Of a stretch of 64,000 nucleotides of DNA, positions 44,655-53,362 are shown one piece after another. This DNA comes from Flavobacterium sp. N502540 (lineage in GTDB: Bacteria > Bacteroidota > Bacteroidia > Flavobacteriales > Flavobacteriaceae). Each line of letters opens with the position of its first letter. The first letter of the stretch is position 1. Under the pieces are notes generated by a model that worked only from the letters and a program-made list of their open reading frames with translations, searched no databases and was not told where the DNA came from. Made by a program: the position numbers and the translations under genes. The stretch lies in assembly GCF_025947365.1 (NCBI RefSeq), contig NZ_CP110012.1, positions 2,418,001 to 2,482,000 of the forward strand, read 5' to 3'.

Positions 44655-45770
44655 ATGAAAAAAGGAGTAACCGTAACCATTTTAATCTTTATTGCTATCG
44701 TTTTCTTTGGCGCACTATATTACCTGTACGCTAAGAATCAAGAGTCTCCAATTGTATTTAAAACGGAGAAAGCAGAGATTAAAACCATCGTTAAGAATAC
44801 CATTGCAACCGGTAATATTCAGCCTAATGAAGAGGTCCTAATCAAACCAAACATCTCAGGTATTATCGAAGAAGTGTATATCAAAGCGGGAGAGAAAATT
44901 AAAGCCGGCGATATGATTGCCAAAATTAGAGTTGTAGCCAATGTTTCTAACGTAAGCAGTACCCAGAATCAGGTACAGACTGCCAAAATTGCTTTAGACA
45001 ATCAGGAAAAAATATATCAAAGACAAAAAACATTGTTCGATAAAGACGTAATTTCAGCAAATGATTTTGATGCAGCACAATTAGCCTACAAACAAGCCAA
45101 GCAAAACTATCTGGCAGCAAAGCAAAGTTTAGATATTGTTAAAACAGGAACAACAACTTCATTTGGAAATTATGCCAATACGTTAATCCGTGCAACAGTA
45201 AGCGGAATGGTACTGGCAGTTCCGGTTAAAGTAGGAAATCAGGTTATTGAGAGTAATAACTTTAATGAAGGAACTACTATTGCGAGCGTAGCAGATGTGG
45301 GAAGAATGATTTTTATTGGAAAAATTGACGAATCTGAAGTAGGGAAAATCAAAGTAAAAATGCCAATTGAAATCACCGTTGGAGCGATCGAGAATAAAAA
45401 ATTTGAAGCTGCTCTGACCGATATTGCGCCTAAAGGAGTTGTAGAAAACGGAGCAATTCAGTTTGAAATTAAAGCAGCTTTAGTGAACAGAGATGCTACT
45501 TTTATCAGAGCAGGTTTAAGTGCAAACGCTTCAATTATCTTAGAAAAAGCAGATAAAGTTTTGGCAATAAAAGAAGCATTGGTACAGTTTGATAAAAAGA
45601 CACAAAAGCCTTATGTTGAGATTGAAACTAACCCTCAGAAATTTCAAAGAAGAGATTTAGTATTAGGAGTAAGCGACGGAATTTACGTTCAGGTGAAAAG
45701 CGGAATCAAAGCTTCGGATAAAATTAAAATCTGGAATCAGGGTTTGATCAGTGAAGAAGAAAAGAAGTAA
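44655..45770 (+). CDS. Efflux periplasmic adaptor (HlyD/MacA type) 1
   Basis: 371 residues; N-terminal membrane anchor (about 5-25), a biotinyl-lipoyl-like start (NTIATGNIQPNEEVLIKPNISGIIEEVYIKAGEKIKAGD), a coiled-coil hairpin (about 95-150), the return lipoyl half (IRATVSGMVLAVPVKVGNQV) and a beta-barrel. Adaptors of this kind link an inner-membrane transporter to TolC. 40 bp after permease 2. A related second adaptor lies after the TolC gene. Confidence 0.92.
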   Translation: MKKGVTVTILIFIAIVFFGALYYLYAKNQESPIVFKTEKAEIKTIVKNTIATGNIQPNEEVLIKPNISGIIEEVYIKAGEKIKAGDMIAKIRVVANVSNVSSTQNQVQTAKIALDNQEKIYQRQKTLFDKDVISANDFDAAQLAYKQAKQNYLAAKQSLDIVKTGTTTSFGNYANTLIRATVSGMVLAVPVKVGNQVIESNNFNEGTTIASVADVGRMIFIGKIDESEVGKIKVKMPIEITVGAIENKKFEAALTDIAPKGVVENGAIQFEIKAALVNRDATFIRAGLSANASIILEKADKVLAIKEALVQFDKKTQKPYVEIETNPQKFQRRDLVLGVSDGIYVQVKSGIKASDKIKIWNQGLISEEEKK

Positions 45771-45808
45771 TTTGAGCAAATAAAGAATTTTTGGTTTTTA
45801 AAAAATGT

Positions 45809-45816
45809 TAAATTTG
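45809..45816 (+). promoter_or_regulatory. Candidate internal promoter before the TolC gene
   Basis: TAAATTTG in the 80-bp gap before the TolC-family start, 34 bp from the ATG. The TTTTG upstream is at shorter than usual distance. Confidence 0.45.
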
Positions 45817-45850
45817 CGTAGTAGGGTTACTATGCTTTCATTCAAAATAT

Positions 45851-47233
45851 ATGAAGATAAATAAATATAATAGTCTGGTTTTTGCGGTGTTATTCGGGTT
45901 TGGCTTGTCTGGTCAGGCGCAAACAAAGAAATGGACTTTGGAAGAATGTGTTCGTTATGCATTAGAAAATAATATCACGATAAAGTTGTCAGAACTGGAT
46001 GTTCAAAATGCAGCGATTGACAAAAGGGCTGCCTTTGGAAGTTATCTGCCGTCAGTAAGCGGCAATGCATCACATTCCTGGAACATTGGTTTGAATCAGG
46101 ATCTTACAACCGGTCTTTTGCGTAATCAGACAACACAGTACTCTTCTGTAGGTTTAAGTGCGGGAGTCGATATTTATAAAGGTTTGCAAATTCAAAATAC
46201 GTATAGAAGAACAAAACTTGCGATCATAGCTTCACAGTATCAATTGCTGAAAATGCAGGAAGATATTTCGTTGAATGTAGCCAACGCGTTTTTGCAGATC
46301 CTTTCGAATAAAGAAGATTTAAAAATAAAAAAAGAACAGCTAACGATTGATGAAAAACGTTTGGCTCGTTCAGAAGAAATGGTTAATGCCGGGACTATTC
46401 CGAGAGGTGATTTGTTTGATTTAAAAGCAACTGTCGCGACTGATAAACAAAATATCACCGTTTCAGAAAATAATTTCTTAATCTCAAAATTGAGTTTGGC
46501 CCAACTTTTACAACTAAAAGAATTTACAGATTTTGATGTGGTAGATGATACTAACGCAAAAGATGAAAATAATATTATGGCTCAAACTCCGGATGAGATT
46601 TACAATAAAGCAAAAGAAACAAGAACTGAACTAAAACTGGCGCAAACCAATCTTGAAATTGCACAGAAAAGTGTTACCATTGCAAAAGGAGCTTATCAGC
46701 CAACATTAAGAGGATTCTATGGATTCGATACCAGAGCGAGTTACAGTGACCGAACCAGACTGGATGAAAATAATAAACCCTATTCTGTAGGGCCGGATCC
46801 GATATTTAAACAGTTCAGTGATAATAAAGGACATAACTTTGGTTTTCGTTTAGATGTGCCAATCTTTAATGGTTTTTCAATTCGAAATAATGTAGAGCGT
46901 AGTAAAGTAAGTTTAGAAAAATCTAAAATAGATTTAGAGCAAAAAAGTTTAGATTTGCAACGTAATGTTTATACCGCTTTTACAAATGCAAAAGGAGCTT
47001 TAAATACTTACGAATCGTCTACAGTAACATTAGAAGCAAGACAGCAGGCCTATAACTATGCGAAAGAAAAGTATGATGTAGGTTTAATGAATTCTTTTGA
47101 TTTTACTCAGGCGCAAACATTGTTAACCAATGCGCAGTCCGATGTGATCAGAACAAAATACGATTACATGTTTAAAATAAAAATATTAGAATTCTACTTT
47201 GGAATTCCAATTGTTCCAATTGTTACAAAATAA
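45851..47233 (+). CDS. TolC-family outer-membrane efflux protein
   Basis: 460 residues with a signal peptide (to about GQAQ, residue 24). Two copies of the outer membrane efflux repeat: NNITIKLSELDVQNAAIDKRAAFG...SVSGNASHSWNIG, and later LKLAQTNLEIAQKSVTIAKGAYQPTLRGF. Long coiled-coil helices dominate. It should form the trimeric channel crossing the outer membrane and periplasm. Between the two adaptor genes, 6 bp before the second. Confidence 0.93.
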   Translation: MKINKYNSLVFAVLFGFGLSGQAQTKKWTLEECVRYALENNITIKLSELDVQNAAIDKRAAFGSYLPSVSGNASHSWNIGLNQDLTTGLLRNQTTQYSSVGLSAGVDIYKGLQIQNTYRRTKLAIIASQYQLLKMQEDISLNVANAFLQILSNKEDLKIKKEQLTIDEKRLARSEEMVNAGTIPRGDLFDLKATVATDKQNITVSENNFLISKLSLAQLLQLKEFTDFDVVDDTNAKDENNIMAQTPDEIYNKAKETRTELKLAQTNLEIAQKSVTIAKGAYQPTLRGFYGFDTRASYSDRTRLDENNKPYSVGPDPIFKQFSDNKGHNFGFRLDVPIFNGFSIRNNVERSKVSLEKSKIDLEQKSLDLQRNVYTAFTNAKGALNTYESSTVTLEARQQAYNYAKEKYDVGLMNSFDFTQAQTLLTNAQSDVIRTKYDYMFKIKILEFYFGIPIVPIVTK

Positions 47234-47239
47234 TTTATT

Positions 47240-48532
47240 ATGTCTAAAAAAACGATTTATCTTTTAGTAGGTGGCGCAGTAGCACTTATTGCAGTTTTAG
47301 TTGGTCTTTCGAAAGCAGGAGTTATTGGGAATAAGGATGAAGGAACAGAAGTAGAAATTTCAAAAGTAATAGCTTCAACAATTGTTGAAACAGTTTCGGC
47401 AACAGGAAAAATCCAGCCTGAAATTGAAGTGAAGCTTTCGTCAATGGTTTCGGGAGAAATTATTGCGTTAAATGTAAAAGAAGGCCAGGTGGTTAAAAAA
47501 GGAGATTTATTGGTCAAAATAAATCCTGATTTGTACACCTCCGGTTTAGATCGTTCTGTGGCTAATCTGTCAGGAACTAAGGCTGGTTTAACACAGTCTG
47601 AGGCCAGTTATAATGAAGCAAAAGCAAATTACGACCGTAACAAAACGTTATACGAAAAAGGAGTAATTTCAAAATCAGATTGGGATAAGGCAATTTCGAC
47701 TTATGAAGTAGCCAAGGCCACCAAGCAAAATGCATATTACAATGTTAAAAGTGCTTCGGCATCGGTTACAGAGGCCAGAGACAACTTAGGGCGTACGTTA
47801 ATTTATGCTCCTGCTGACGGAACCATTTCGGTTTTAAATGTAGAACTGGGAGAGCGTGTCTTAGGAACGCAGCAAATGGCGGGAACAGAACTTTTGCGTG
47901 TAGCCAACTTAAACAATATGGAAGTGGAAGTTGACGTAAACGAAAATGACATCGTTAAGGTAAAAATTGGTGACGAAGCAAACGTTGAAGTTGATGCTTA
48001 TCTGAAAAAGAAATTTAAAGGTATTGTAACCAGTATCTCTAATTCGGCCAGTACAGCACTGACTTCTGATCAGGTAACAAATTTTAAAGTTAAAGTACGT
48101 ATCCTGAAAGAATCTTATCAGGATTTACTGGAAGGACAACCAAGTACTTATTCTCCTTTCAGACCTGGAATGACGGCTACAGTTGATATTCGTACCAAAA
48201 CTAAAAACAATGTTTTGGCGGTGCCAATCAGTTCAGTTGTGGTTAAGTCAGATACTGCTGCAGTAAAAGACTTTAAGGTAGAAGATCCAAACGAAGATAA
48301 AAAAGCAGCTCCGAAAAGCGATAAAAAGTTTGAGTGCGTTTTTGTGAAAGTAGGAAACAAAGCCAAAATTAAAATTATCAAAACAGGTATACAGGACGAT
48401 ACGAATATCGAAGTAATGTCAGGATTGAAAACAGGAGATGTTGTCATCACAGGTCCTTATACCACCGTCTCTAAAGATTTGAATTCCGGAGATAAAGTAA
48501 AACTCAAAAAAGCAGATACTTCTAAGAAATAA
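47240..48532 (+). CDS. Efflux periplasmic adaptor (HlyD/MacA type) 2
   Basis: 430 residues; N-terminal anchor (about 5-25), lipoyl half (ETVSATGKIQPEIEVKLSSMVSGEIIALNVKEGQVVKKGD), coiled coil (about 100-180), lipoyl return (IYAPADGTISVLNVELGERV) and a barrel with a Lys/Asp/Glu-rich insertion (about 340-370; VEDPNEDKKAAPKSDKK) not seen in adaptor 1. Two adaptors for one ABC/TolC set is unusual; they may mix, or each may serve a different permease. Confidence 0.92.
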   Translation: MSKKTIYLLVGGAVALIAVLVGLSKAGVIGNKDEGTEVEISKVIASTIVETVSATGKIQPEIEVKLSSMVSGEIIALNVKEGQVVKKGDLLVKINPDLYTSGLDRSVANLSGTKAGLTQSEASYNEAKANYDRNKTLYEKGVISKSDWDKAISTYEVAKATKQNAYYNVKSASASVTEARDNLGRTLIYAPADGTISVLNVELGERVLGTQQMAGTELLRVANLNNMEVEVDVNENDIVKVKIGDEANVEVDAYLKKKFKGIVTSISNSASTALTSDQVTNFKVKVRILKESYQDLLEGQPSTYSPFRPGMTATVDIRTKTKNNVLAVPISSVVVKSDTAAVKDFKVEDPNEDKKAAPKSDKKFECVFVKVGNKAKIKIIKTGIQDDTNIEVMSGLKTGDVVITGPYTTVSKDLNSGDKVKLKKADTSKK

Positions 48533-48566
48533 TTTGCGTCATAATAAAAATTTAAAATTACATACA

Positions 48567-49241
48567 TTGTCTTTTATCCTCAATATTGAAACCGCTACCA
48601 AAAATTGCTCCGTATCCATTGCTAAAAACGGAGAAACCATTATATGCAGGGAAATTGCCGAAGAAGGTTATTCACATGCCGAAAAACTGCATGTTTTTAT
48701 CGAAGAGGTAATTGCCGAAGCAGGTATAGCAGTTGAGGATTTAGTGGCTGTTGCCGTGAGTCAGGGACCAGGTTCTTATACGGGTCTGCGCATTGGGGTT
48801 TCGGCCGCTAAAGGATTGTGTTTTGCCTTAAATATTCCTTTGATTGCAGTTGATACTTTACAAACATTAGCTTCACAGGCTAAGGTTTCCGGTGGGAAAA
48901 TTATTCCAATGCTGGATGCCAGAAGAATGGAAGTGTATAGCGAAGTATTTACAGCCGATTTAAAAGTGGAAAGAACGATTCAGGCTGAAATTATTACGGA
49001 GGATTCTTTTAAAGAGTATACAGAGACTGTGTATTTTGTAGGGGATTGTGCCGAAAAATGTAAAACAGTTTTAACCCAATCAAATTTTGTGTTTTTGGAA
49101 GAGATCAAATATCCTTCGGCTGCTGCAATGAGTACAATCAGTTATGATAAATATCAAAAAAGCGACACTGTTGATGTCGCTTATTTTGAACCTTATTATT
49201 TAAAAGATTTTATGATGGCTCCTCCATCAAAAAAAGTATAA
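48567..49241 (+). CDS. tsaB: tRNA t6A biosynthesis protein TsaB
   Basis: 224 residues from TTG at 48567 (MSFILNIETATKNCSVSI), which fits the family start; the frame continues back to 48534 but adds a non-homologous lysine-rich stretch. ASKHA-fold signatures: NIETATKNCS for the first phosphate loop and QGPGSYTGLRIGVSAAKGL. TsaB partners TsaD and TsaE to build N6-threonylcarbamoyl-adenosine in tRNAs; those genes are elsewhere. Follows the second adaptor closely and converges on the MscS gene with a 6-bp gap. Confidence 0.93.
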   Translation: MSFILNIETATKNCSVSIAKNGETIICREIAEEGYSHAEKLHVFIEEVIAEAGIAVEDLVAVAVSQGPGSYTGLRIGVSAAKGLCFALNIPLIAVDTLQTLASQAKVSGGKIIPMLDARRMEVYSEVFTADLKVERTIQAEIITEDSFKEYTETVYFVGDCAEKCKTVLTQSNFVFLEEIKYPSAAAMSTISYDKYQKSDTVDVAYFEPYYLKDFMMAPPSKKV

Positions 49242-49247
49242 ATCTTT

Positions 49248-50060
49248 TTATTTTTGAAGTGTATAGGGTTGAACCGAAATTCCGGCTTCATCTAATGCTG
49301 CTTTGCAATTCTCTAAAGTCTCAGAAAAAACAGCTCCATAATTAGCGTTTTTTGCCCATGGACGTACGGCAAACTCGACAGAACTTGCGGTTAAGTTTTT
49401 TACAAAAACTTCAGGAGCAGGTTTTTTAAGTACTTTTGGATTGTTGTTTAAAACGTTCAAAAGAATGTCTTTTGCCTTTTTTATATCAGAATCATACGAA
49501 ACCGCAAAAGTCAGATCGGCTCTTCGTTCTCCCTGCATCGAATAATTGATAATGGTACCGTTTGATAAAGCTCCGTTAGGAACAAAAACAGTTTGATTGT
49601 TAGCGGTTAACATCTTCGTTACAAAAATCTGAATTTCTACAACTGTTGCAATAACTCCACCCGCGGTTTCAATCGTATCGCCTACTTTGAAAGGTTTGAA
49701 AACGATAATCAGCATTCCTCCTGCAAAATTGGATAGAGACCCTTGTAAAGACAAACCTACGGCAAGACCCATTGCTCCTAATATGGCAACAAAGGATGAT
49801 GTTTCGATACCCAATTTTGAAATAAAAGTCACAAATAATAAAATTCGGAGCGCCCAAATCAAGATGTCAGAGAGGAATCGGGTCAATGTGGGATCCAGAT
49901 TTCTTTGAATCATTATTTTTGTGATGATTCTGCTGATTAAACGGATGGCATAGATTCCGACAAATAAAATGATGAATGCCGAGATTAATTTTGGAGAATA
50001 ATCAATTAATACGTTAATAAATTTAGTAGCATAATTGCTAATCTGTTCTGAATTGTACAT
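49248..50060 (-). CDS. MscS-family mechanosensitive channel
   Basis: 270 residues from MYNSEQISNYATKF. The frame extends to a TTG at 50087, but that lies in the terminator hairpin of the preceding gene, so the ATG is chosen. About three membrane segments (about 23-44, 68-85, 95-115), the pore helix with GAMGLAVGLSLQGSLSNFAGGMLII, and a soluble beta domain. The G/A-rich pore helix pattern is diagnostic of the small MscS type, which releases osmolytes on hypo-osmotic shock. Confidence 0.92.
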   Translation of the reverse strand: MYNSEQISNYATKFINVLIDYSPKLISAFIILFVGIYAIRLISRIITKIMIQRNLDPTLTRFLSDILIWALRILLFVTFISKLGIETSSFVAILGAMGLAVGLSLQGSLSNFAGGMLIIVFKPFKVGDTIETAGGVIATVVEIQIFVTKMLTANNQTVFVPNGALSNGTIINYSMQGERRADLTFAVSYDSDIKKAKDILLNVLNNNPKVLKKPAPEVFVKNLTASSVEFAVRPWAKNANYGAVFSETLENCKAALDEAGISVQPYTLQK

Positions 50061-50070
50061 ATTTTTAGAA

Positions 50071-50097
50071 TAAAAAAACCTTCCCAAAGAGAAGGTA
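50071..50097 (-). terminator. Rho-independent terminator of the amphipathic-protein gene
   Basis: On the minus strand ACCTTC, 7-nt loop, GAAGGT, then a T-run (50078-50096 plus tail). Confidence 0.82.
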
Positions 50098-50147
50098 TAT
50101 TAGTTGTGCAAATATAAAAATATTTCCCGGGATAAGAAAAAGGAGTT

Positions 50148-50555
50148 TTATTCCTTGTCGGTAGTCTCATCAATAACATCATCAGCTTTAGCGACCGTTT
50201 TTTCGCTGCTATCAGTTACGGTTTCTGAAACAATTGCTTTAGTTTCTCCGGTTAGTTCGCTGGTTTTTTCTTTTACAGAATCAATTACATCACTTATAGA
50301 ATCGGATGCTTTTTCAACATATTCGCTAACAATATCTTTCGCCTGATGTGCGTAATCCGTTGCCGTTTCAATCAGCGGTTCTGATGCTTCTTTGGCTTTT
50401 GCGAAAGTTTCCTCGGCGAAGGTTTCTGCTTTATCAATATAAGGAGCAGCGGCCTCTTTGGCTTGTTCAAAAGTAGTTTCGGCCTGGTGTGCCAGATCAG
50501 TAGCAGAATCTTTGGCTGTGCCAAATAAGTTCTTAAAGAATGAAGATAATCCCAT
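50148..50555 (-). CDS. Small amphipathic helical protein (apolipoprotein/LEA-like)
   Basis: 135 residues from MGLSSFFKNLFG; an upstream ATG at 50585 would add ten residues with no family-like sequence. Almost the whole chain is low-complexity helical sequence rich in Ala, Glu, Lys, Thr and Ser (ATDLAHQAETTFEQAKEA, EETFAKAKEASEPLIETA), with roughly 11-residue spacing of hydrophobic positions as in LEA/apolipoprotein or YtxH-like proteins. No signal peptide. A role in membrane or stress protection is conceivable but unproven. Confidence 0.7.
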   Translation of the reverse strand: MGLSSFFKNLFGTAKDSATDLAHQAETTFEQAKEAAAPYIDKAETFAEETFAKAKEASEPLIETATDYAHQAKDIVSEYVEKASDSISDVIDSVKEKTSELTGETKAIVSETVTDSSEKTVAKADDVIDETTDKE

Positions 50556-50662
50556 AGTCTTGATATTGATTGGTTTAGAATACAATATTAACTATTTTTA
50601 AAATAGTACAACGCTATTTGGTTAATAATTTGCTGATAATTAGTGAGATATGTGTTTAAATT

Positions 50663-50694
50663 AAAAAAGCGCCTGCCCCAATGGCAGACGCTTT
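50663..50694 (-). terminator. Rho-independent terminator after the Nfu gene
   Basis: On the minus strand a 9-bp stem GCGTCTGCC/GGCAGGCGC (one G.T pair, 5-nt loop) is followed by TTTTTT. Confidence 0.85.
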
Positions 50695-50718
50695 CTGTAT
50701 TTTATAAAGGATAAAAAA

Positions 50719-51618
50719 TTAAGCGTTTACAGCCTCTACTTTAATGGCTTCGTCGTTTAACATGCTTTTTAGCATATTTTCGATTCCGCTTTTTAAAGTA
50801 AAAGTGGAGGATGGGCAACCGCTACAAGCTCCTTGTAGAATTACTTTTACTGTTTTGTCCTCTTCATTATAAGAGTCAAAAGCAATATTTCCACCGTCAG
50901 CAGCAACAGCCGGTTTTACGTATTCTTCAAGAATGTTAATGATTTGTTGCGAAGTAACATCCAGTTTGTCAAATGCTTCGTCTTTTGTAATGTCATTTTT
51001 AGTAGTTGTTTCAATTAGGCTTTCATCTAAAACAGTTCCTCCGTTTTCAATAAATTGTTTGATAAAAGTTCGTACTTCAAGTGTGATTTCCTGCCAGTCA
51101 TTGATGTCATATTTGGTTACCGAAATGTAGTTTTCATCAATAAAAACTTCTTTCACATAAGGAAATTTGAATAATTCTTTGGCTAATGGAGAAGAAGCAG
51201 TCTGATCGATATTTTTATACTCAACAGCATTTCTTGTCAGCATTCTGCTCACCACAAATTTTAGAGCTGCAGGATTTGGAGTGGTTTCTCCATAAACCGT
51301 AATAGGTTGTTTTTTAGCTTGGGTTTCTTCAACTTTAATGATTACGCCTCCATTATCTACAAATGAAGTAATTTGTTCCGCAACCGCATCTTTCACATCA
51401 TCCCATTCTACAATACTATATCTTTCGATTGCGATAAAGTTTCCTGAAATATAAACGGTTTTTACAAACGGTAAATAGAATAATTGTTGTGCTAATGGAG
51501 AGGCTTGTGCTTCGTCAATATTTTTGAATTCGAAACTTTGATTCTGAGTAATGAAATCTTCAAATTCAAACTTTAATATCGTTGGATTTTGAGTTTCTTT
51601 TATGGTGATTTTTGTCAT
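50719..51618 (-). CDS. Nfu-type Fe-S cluster scaffold with duplicated N-domain
   Basis: 299 residues. Two tandem Nfu_N domains (about 1-95 and 105-200): ASPLAQQLFYLPFVKTVYISGNFIAIERY and SSPLAKELFKFPYVKEVFIDENYISVTKY align position for position. A C-terminal NifU-like domain (about 220-299) carries the cluster motif ACSGCPSS (C265, C268). Such proteins hold and transfer 4Fe-4S clusters. The double N-domain is a long form seen in Bacteroidota. Own promoter and terminator indicate a monocistronic gene. Confidence 0.9.
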   Translation of the reverse strand: MTKITIKETQNPTILKFEFEDFITQNQSFEFKNIDEAQASPLAQQLFYLPFVKTVYISGNFIAIERYSIVEWDDVKDAVAEQITSFVDNGGVIIKVEETQAKKQPITVYGETTPNPAALKFVVSRMLTRNAVEYKNIDQTASSPLAKELFKFPYVKEVFIDENYISVTKYDINDWQEITLEVRTFIKQFIENGGTVLDESLIETTTKNDITKDEAFDKLDVTSQQIINILEEYVKPAVAADGGNIAFDSYNEEDKTVKVILQGACSGCPSSTFTLKSGIENMLKSMLNDEAIKVEAVNA

Positions 51619-51634
51619 GATTTGTAATTTTTTA

Positions 51635-51642
51635 CAAATTTA
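51635..51642 (-). promoter_or_regulatory. Bacteroidota -7 promoter element for the Nfu gene
   Basis: On the minus strand TAAATTTG, 16 bp before the ATG. Confidence 0.65.
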
Positions 51643-51761
51643 GTAAAGTTATTTTCTACTAATACCTATATTTGATTTTTTAATAAAATAATTAAGACTC
51701 TTTTCAAATTAATCGTATTAAATTAGAGGAGTTTAAAATATAGTCGTTCAATATTGTCTTT

Positions 51762-52751
51762 ATGAAATTTAGAATCAGGGTTTTATTGTTTTTTCTAATT
51801 GTATCCGCTTATTCTTATTCACAAGAGGGGATACCGGTTTACTCTGATTATTTGTCTGATAATTATTACCTGATTCATCCATCGATGGCGGGAGCAGCGA
51901 ATTGTGCCAAGATAAGACTGACTGCCAGAAAACAATGGTTTGGCCAGGAGGATGCTCCGTCTTTGCAAACGTTGACTTTTAATGGCAGAATAGGAGAGCG
52001 GTCAGGAGCCGGAATTATTGTTTTTAATGATAAAAACGGTTACCATTCTCAAAAAGGATTGAAACTTACCTATGCACATCATATCTTGTTTTCCAGAGAT
52101 GAACTCGATTTAAATCAGCTTTCATTTGGTATTAGCGGGGGAGTGATTCAGAGTCAATTGGATGAAACTAAATTTGGAACCACTTTTGATCCTATCGTTT
52201 TCGGCTCTATACAAAAAGATTCTTATTTTAATGTTGATGTCGGGGCGTCCTACAATTACCTTGATTTTTATGCCCATGCAACCGTTCAGGGTTTGCTGGA
52301 AACCCGAAGAGAATTGTACACCGAATATGAAAGTAATAACTTGAGAAAGTTTCTTTTAAGCGCAGGATATGTTTTTGGAAAAAGAAGTAAAGTTACCTGG
52401 GAGCCATCTGTATTGTTTCAGGTGTTTGATAAAACCAAAGAAAAGACTATCGATTTAAACCTTAAAGCGTATAAAAATATGGATTTTGGAAGTCTTTGGG
52501 CTGCCTTGTCTTATCGAAAAGGTTTTAATGGTACCCAGTACGGCACTAATAGTGGAGTAGCTGCGCAAAAACTACAGTATATTACGCCAATCGTTGGGGT
52601 GAACTATAAAAATTTCATGTTTGCTTATACCTATTCTCAGGTTACGGGTGATGTGAAATTTGATACAGGGGGGTATCACCAAATTACCCTCGGAATTAAT
52701 TTATTTTGTAAAAAGGAACGTTACGATTGTAACTGTCCTGCCATTAATTAA
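51762..52751 (+). CDS. PorP/SprF-family T9SS outer-membrane protein (second copy)
   Basis: 329 residues; signal peptide (MKFRIRVLLFFLIVSAYSYSQ), then YLSDNYYLIHPSMAGAANCAKIRL and ARKQWFGQEDAPSLQTLTF, both of which are the PorP/SprF pattern although diverged from the copy at 14552. Strand-rich to the end. The C-terminus (YDCNCPAIN) holds an uncommon cysteine pair. No T9SS substrate gene is adjacent; it is followed after 9 bp by a carbonic anhydrase. Could serve a distant substrate. Confidence 0.87.
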   Translation: MKFRIRVLLFFLIVSAYSYSQEGIPVYSDYLSDNYYLIHPSMAGAANCAKIRLTARKQWFGQEDAPSLQTLTFNGRIGERSGAGIIVFNDKNGYHSQKGLKLTYAHHILFSRDELDLNQLSFGISGGVIQSQLDETKFGTTFDPIVFGSIQKDSYFNVDVGASYNYLDFYAHATVQGLLETRRELYTEYESNNLRKFLLSAGYVFGKRSKVTWEPSVLFQVFDKTKEKTIDLNLKAYKNMDFGSLWAALSYRKGFNGTQYGTNSGVAAQKLQYITPIVGVNYKNFMFAYTYSQVTGDVKFDTGGYHQITLGINLFCKKERYDCNCPAIN

Positions 52752-52760
52752 AAACTTATT

Positions 52761-53279
52761 ATGCTGATTAAATCTGTAAACGGAAAAGCACCTTTGATTC
52801 CAGAAGATTGTTATGTGGCCGAAAATGCTACCATTGTGGGCGATGTGACCTTTGGAGATTCCTGCAGTGTTTGGTTCAATGCGGTTATTCGTGGTGATGT
52901 TAACTTTATTACTATTGGAAATAAGGTCAACATTCAGGACGGTGCCATCATCCATTGTACGTATCAAAAACACCCTACTATTATAGGCAGCAATGTTTCG
53001 ATAGGACACAATGCTATTGTTCACGGCTGCACGATTCACGATAATGTTCTGATTGGTATGGGCGCTATTGTTATGGATAATTGTGTGGTTGAAAGCAACT
53101 CGATTATTGCAGCAGGTGCTGTTGTTACTCAGAATACGGTCATAACTTCAGGAAGTATTTATGCGGGTGTCCCGGCTAAAAAAGTAAAAGACATTGATCA
53201 GTCTGATTTTGCGGGCGAAATTGAGCGTATTTCGAACAATTACGTAATGTATTCCGGCTGGTTTAAAAACGAAGAATAA
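52761..53279 (+). CDS. Gamma-carbonic anhydrase family protein
   Basis: 172 residues of left-handed beta-helix hexapeptide repeats. The three zinc ligands expected for the gamma class are visible: H65 (GAIIHC), H83 (IGHN) and H88 (VHGC). CO2 hydration is the ancestral activity; many family members (YrdA, CaiE-like) are of unclear substrate. Only 9 bp from the PorP gene. Ends in a bidirectional terminator. Confidence 0.92.
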   Translation: MLIKSVNGKAPLIPEDCYVAENATIVGDVTFGDSCSVWFNAVIRGDVNFITIGNKVNIQDGAIIHCTYQKHPTIIGSNVSIGHNAIVHGCTIHDNVLIGMGAIVMDNCVVESNSIIAAGAVVTQNTVITSGSIYAGVPAKKVKDIDQSDFAGEIERISNNYVMYSGWFKNEE

Positions 53280-53292
53280 GCATAAAAAATCA

Positions 53293-53352
53293 AAAAATAG
53301 AAATTCCAAATTCCAAGGTTCGACACTTTTGGAATTTGGAATTTCTATTTTT
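53293..53352. terminator. Bidirectional terminator, ~24-bp stem
   Basis: AAATTCCAAATTCCAA and its inverted copy form a near-perfect stem (53293-53316 with 53329-53352) with an A-run before and a T-run after. It separates the convergent carbonic anhydrase and LytTR genes. Confidence 0.8.
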
Positions 53353-53362
53353 GAAATTGAAT

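Noticed and set aside
50104..50346. 80-codon plus-strand frame
   Set aside because: Antisense of the low-complexity helical protein; serine/valine-rich by complementarity.
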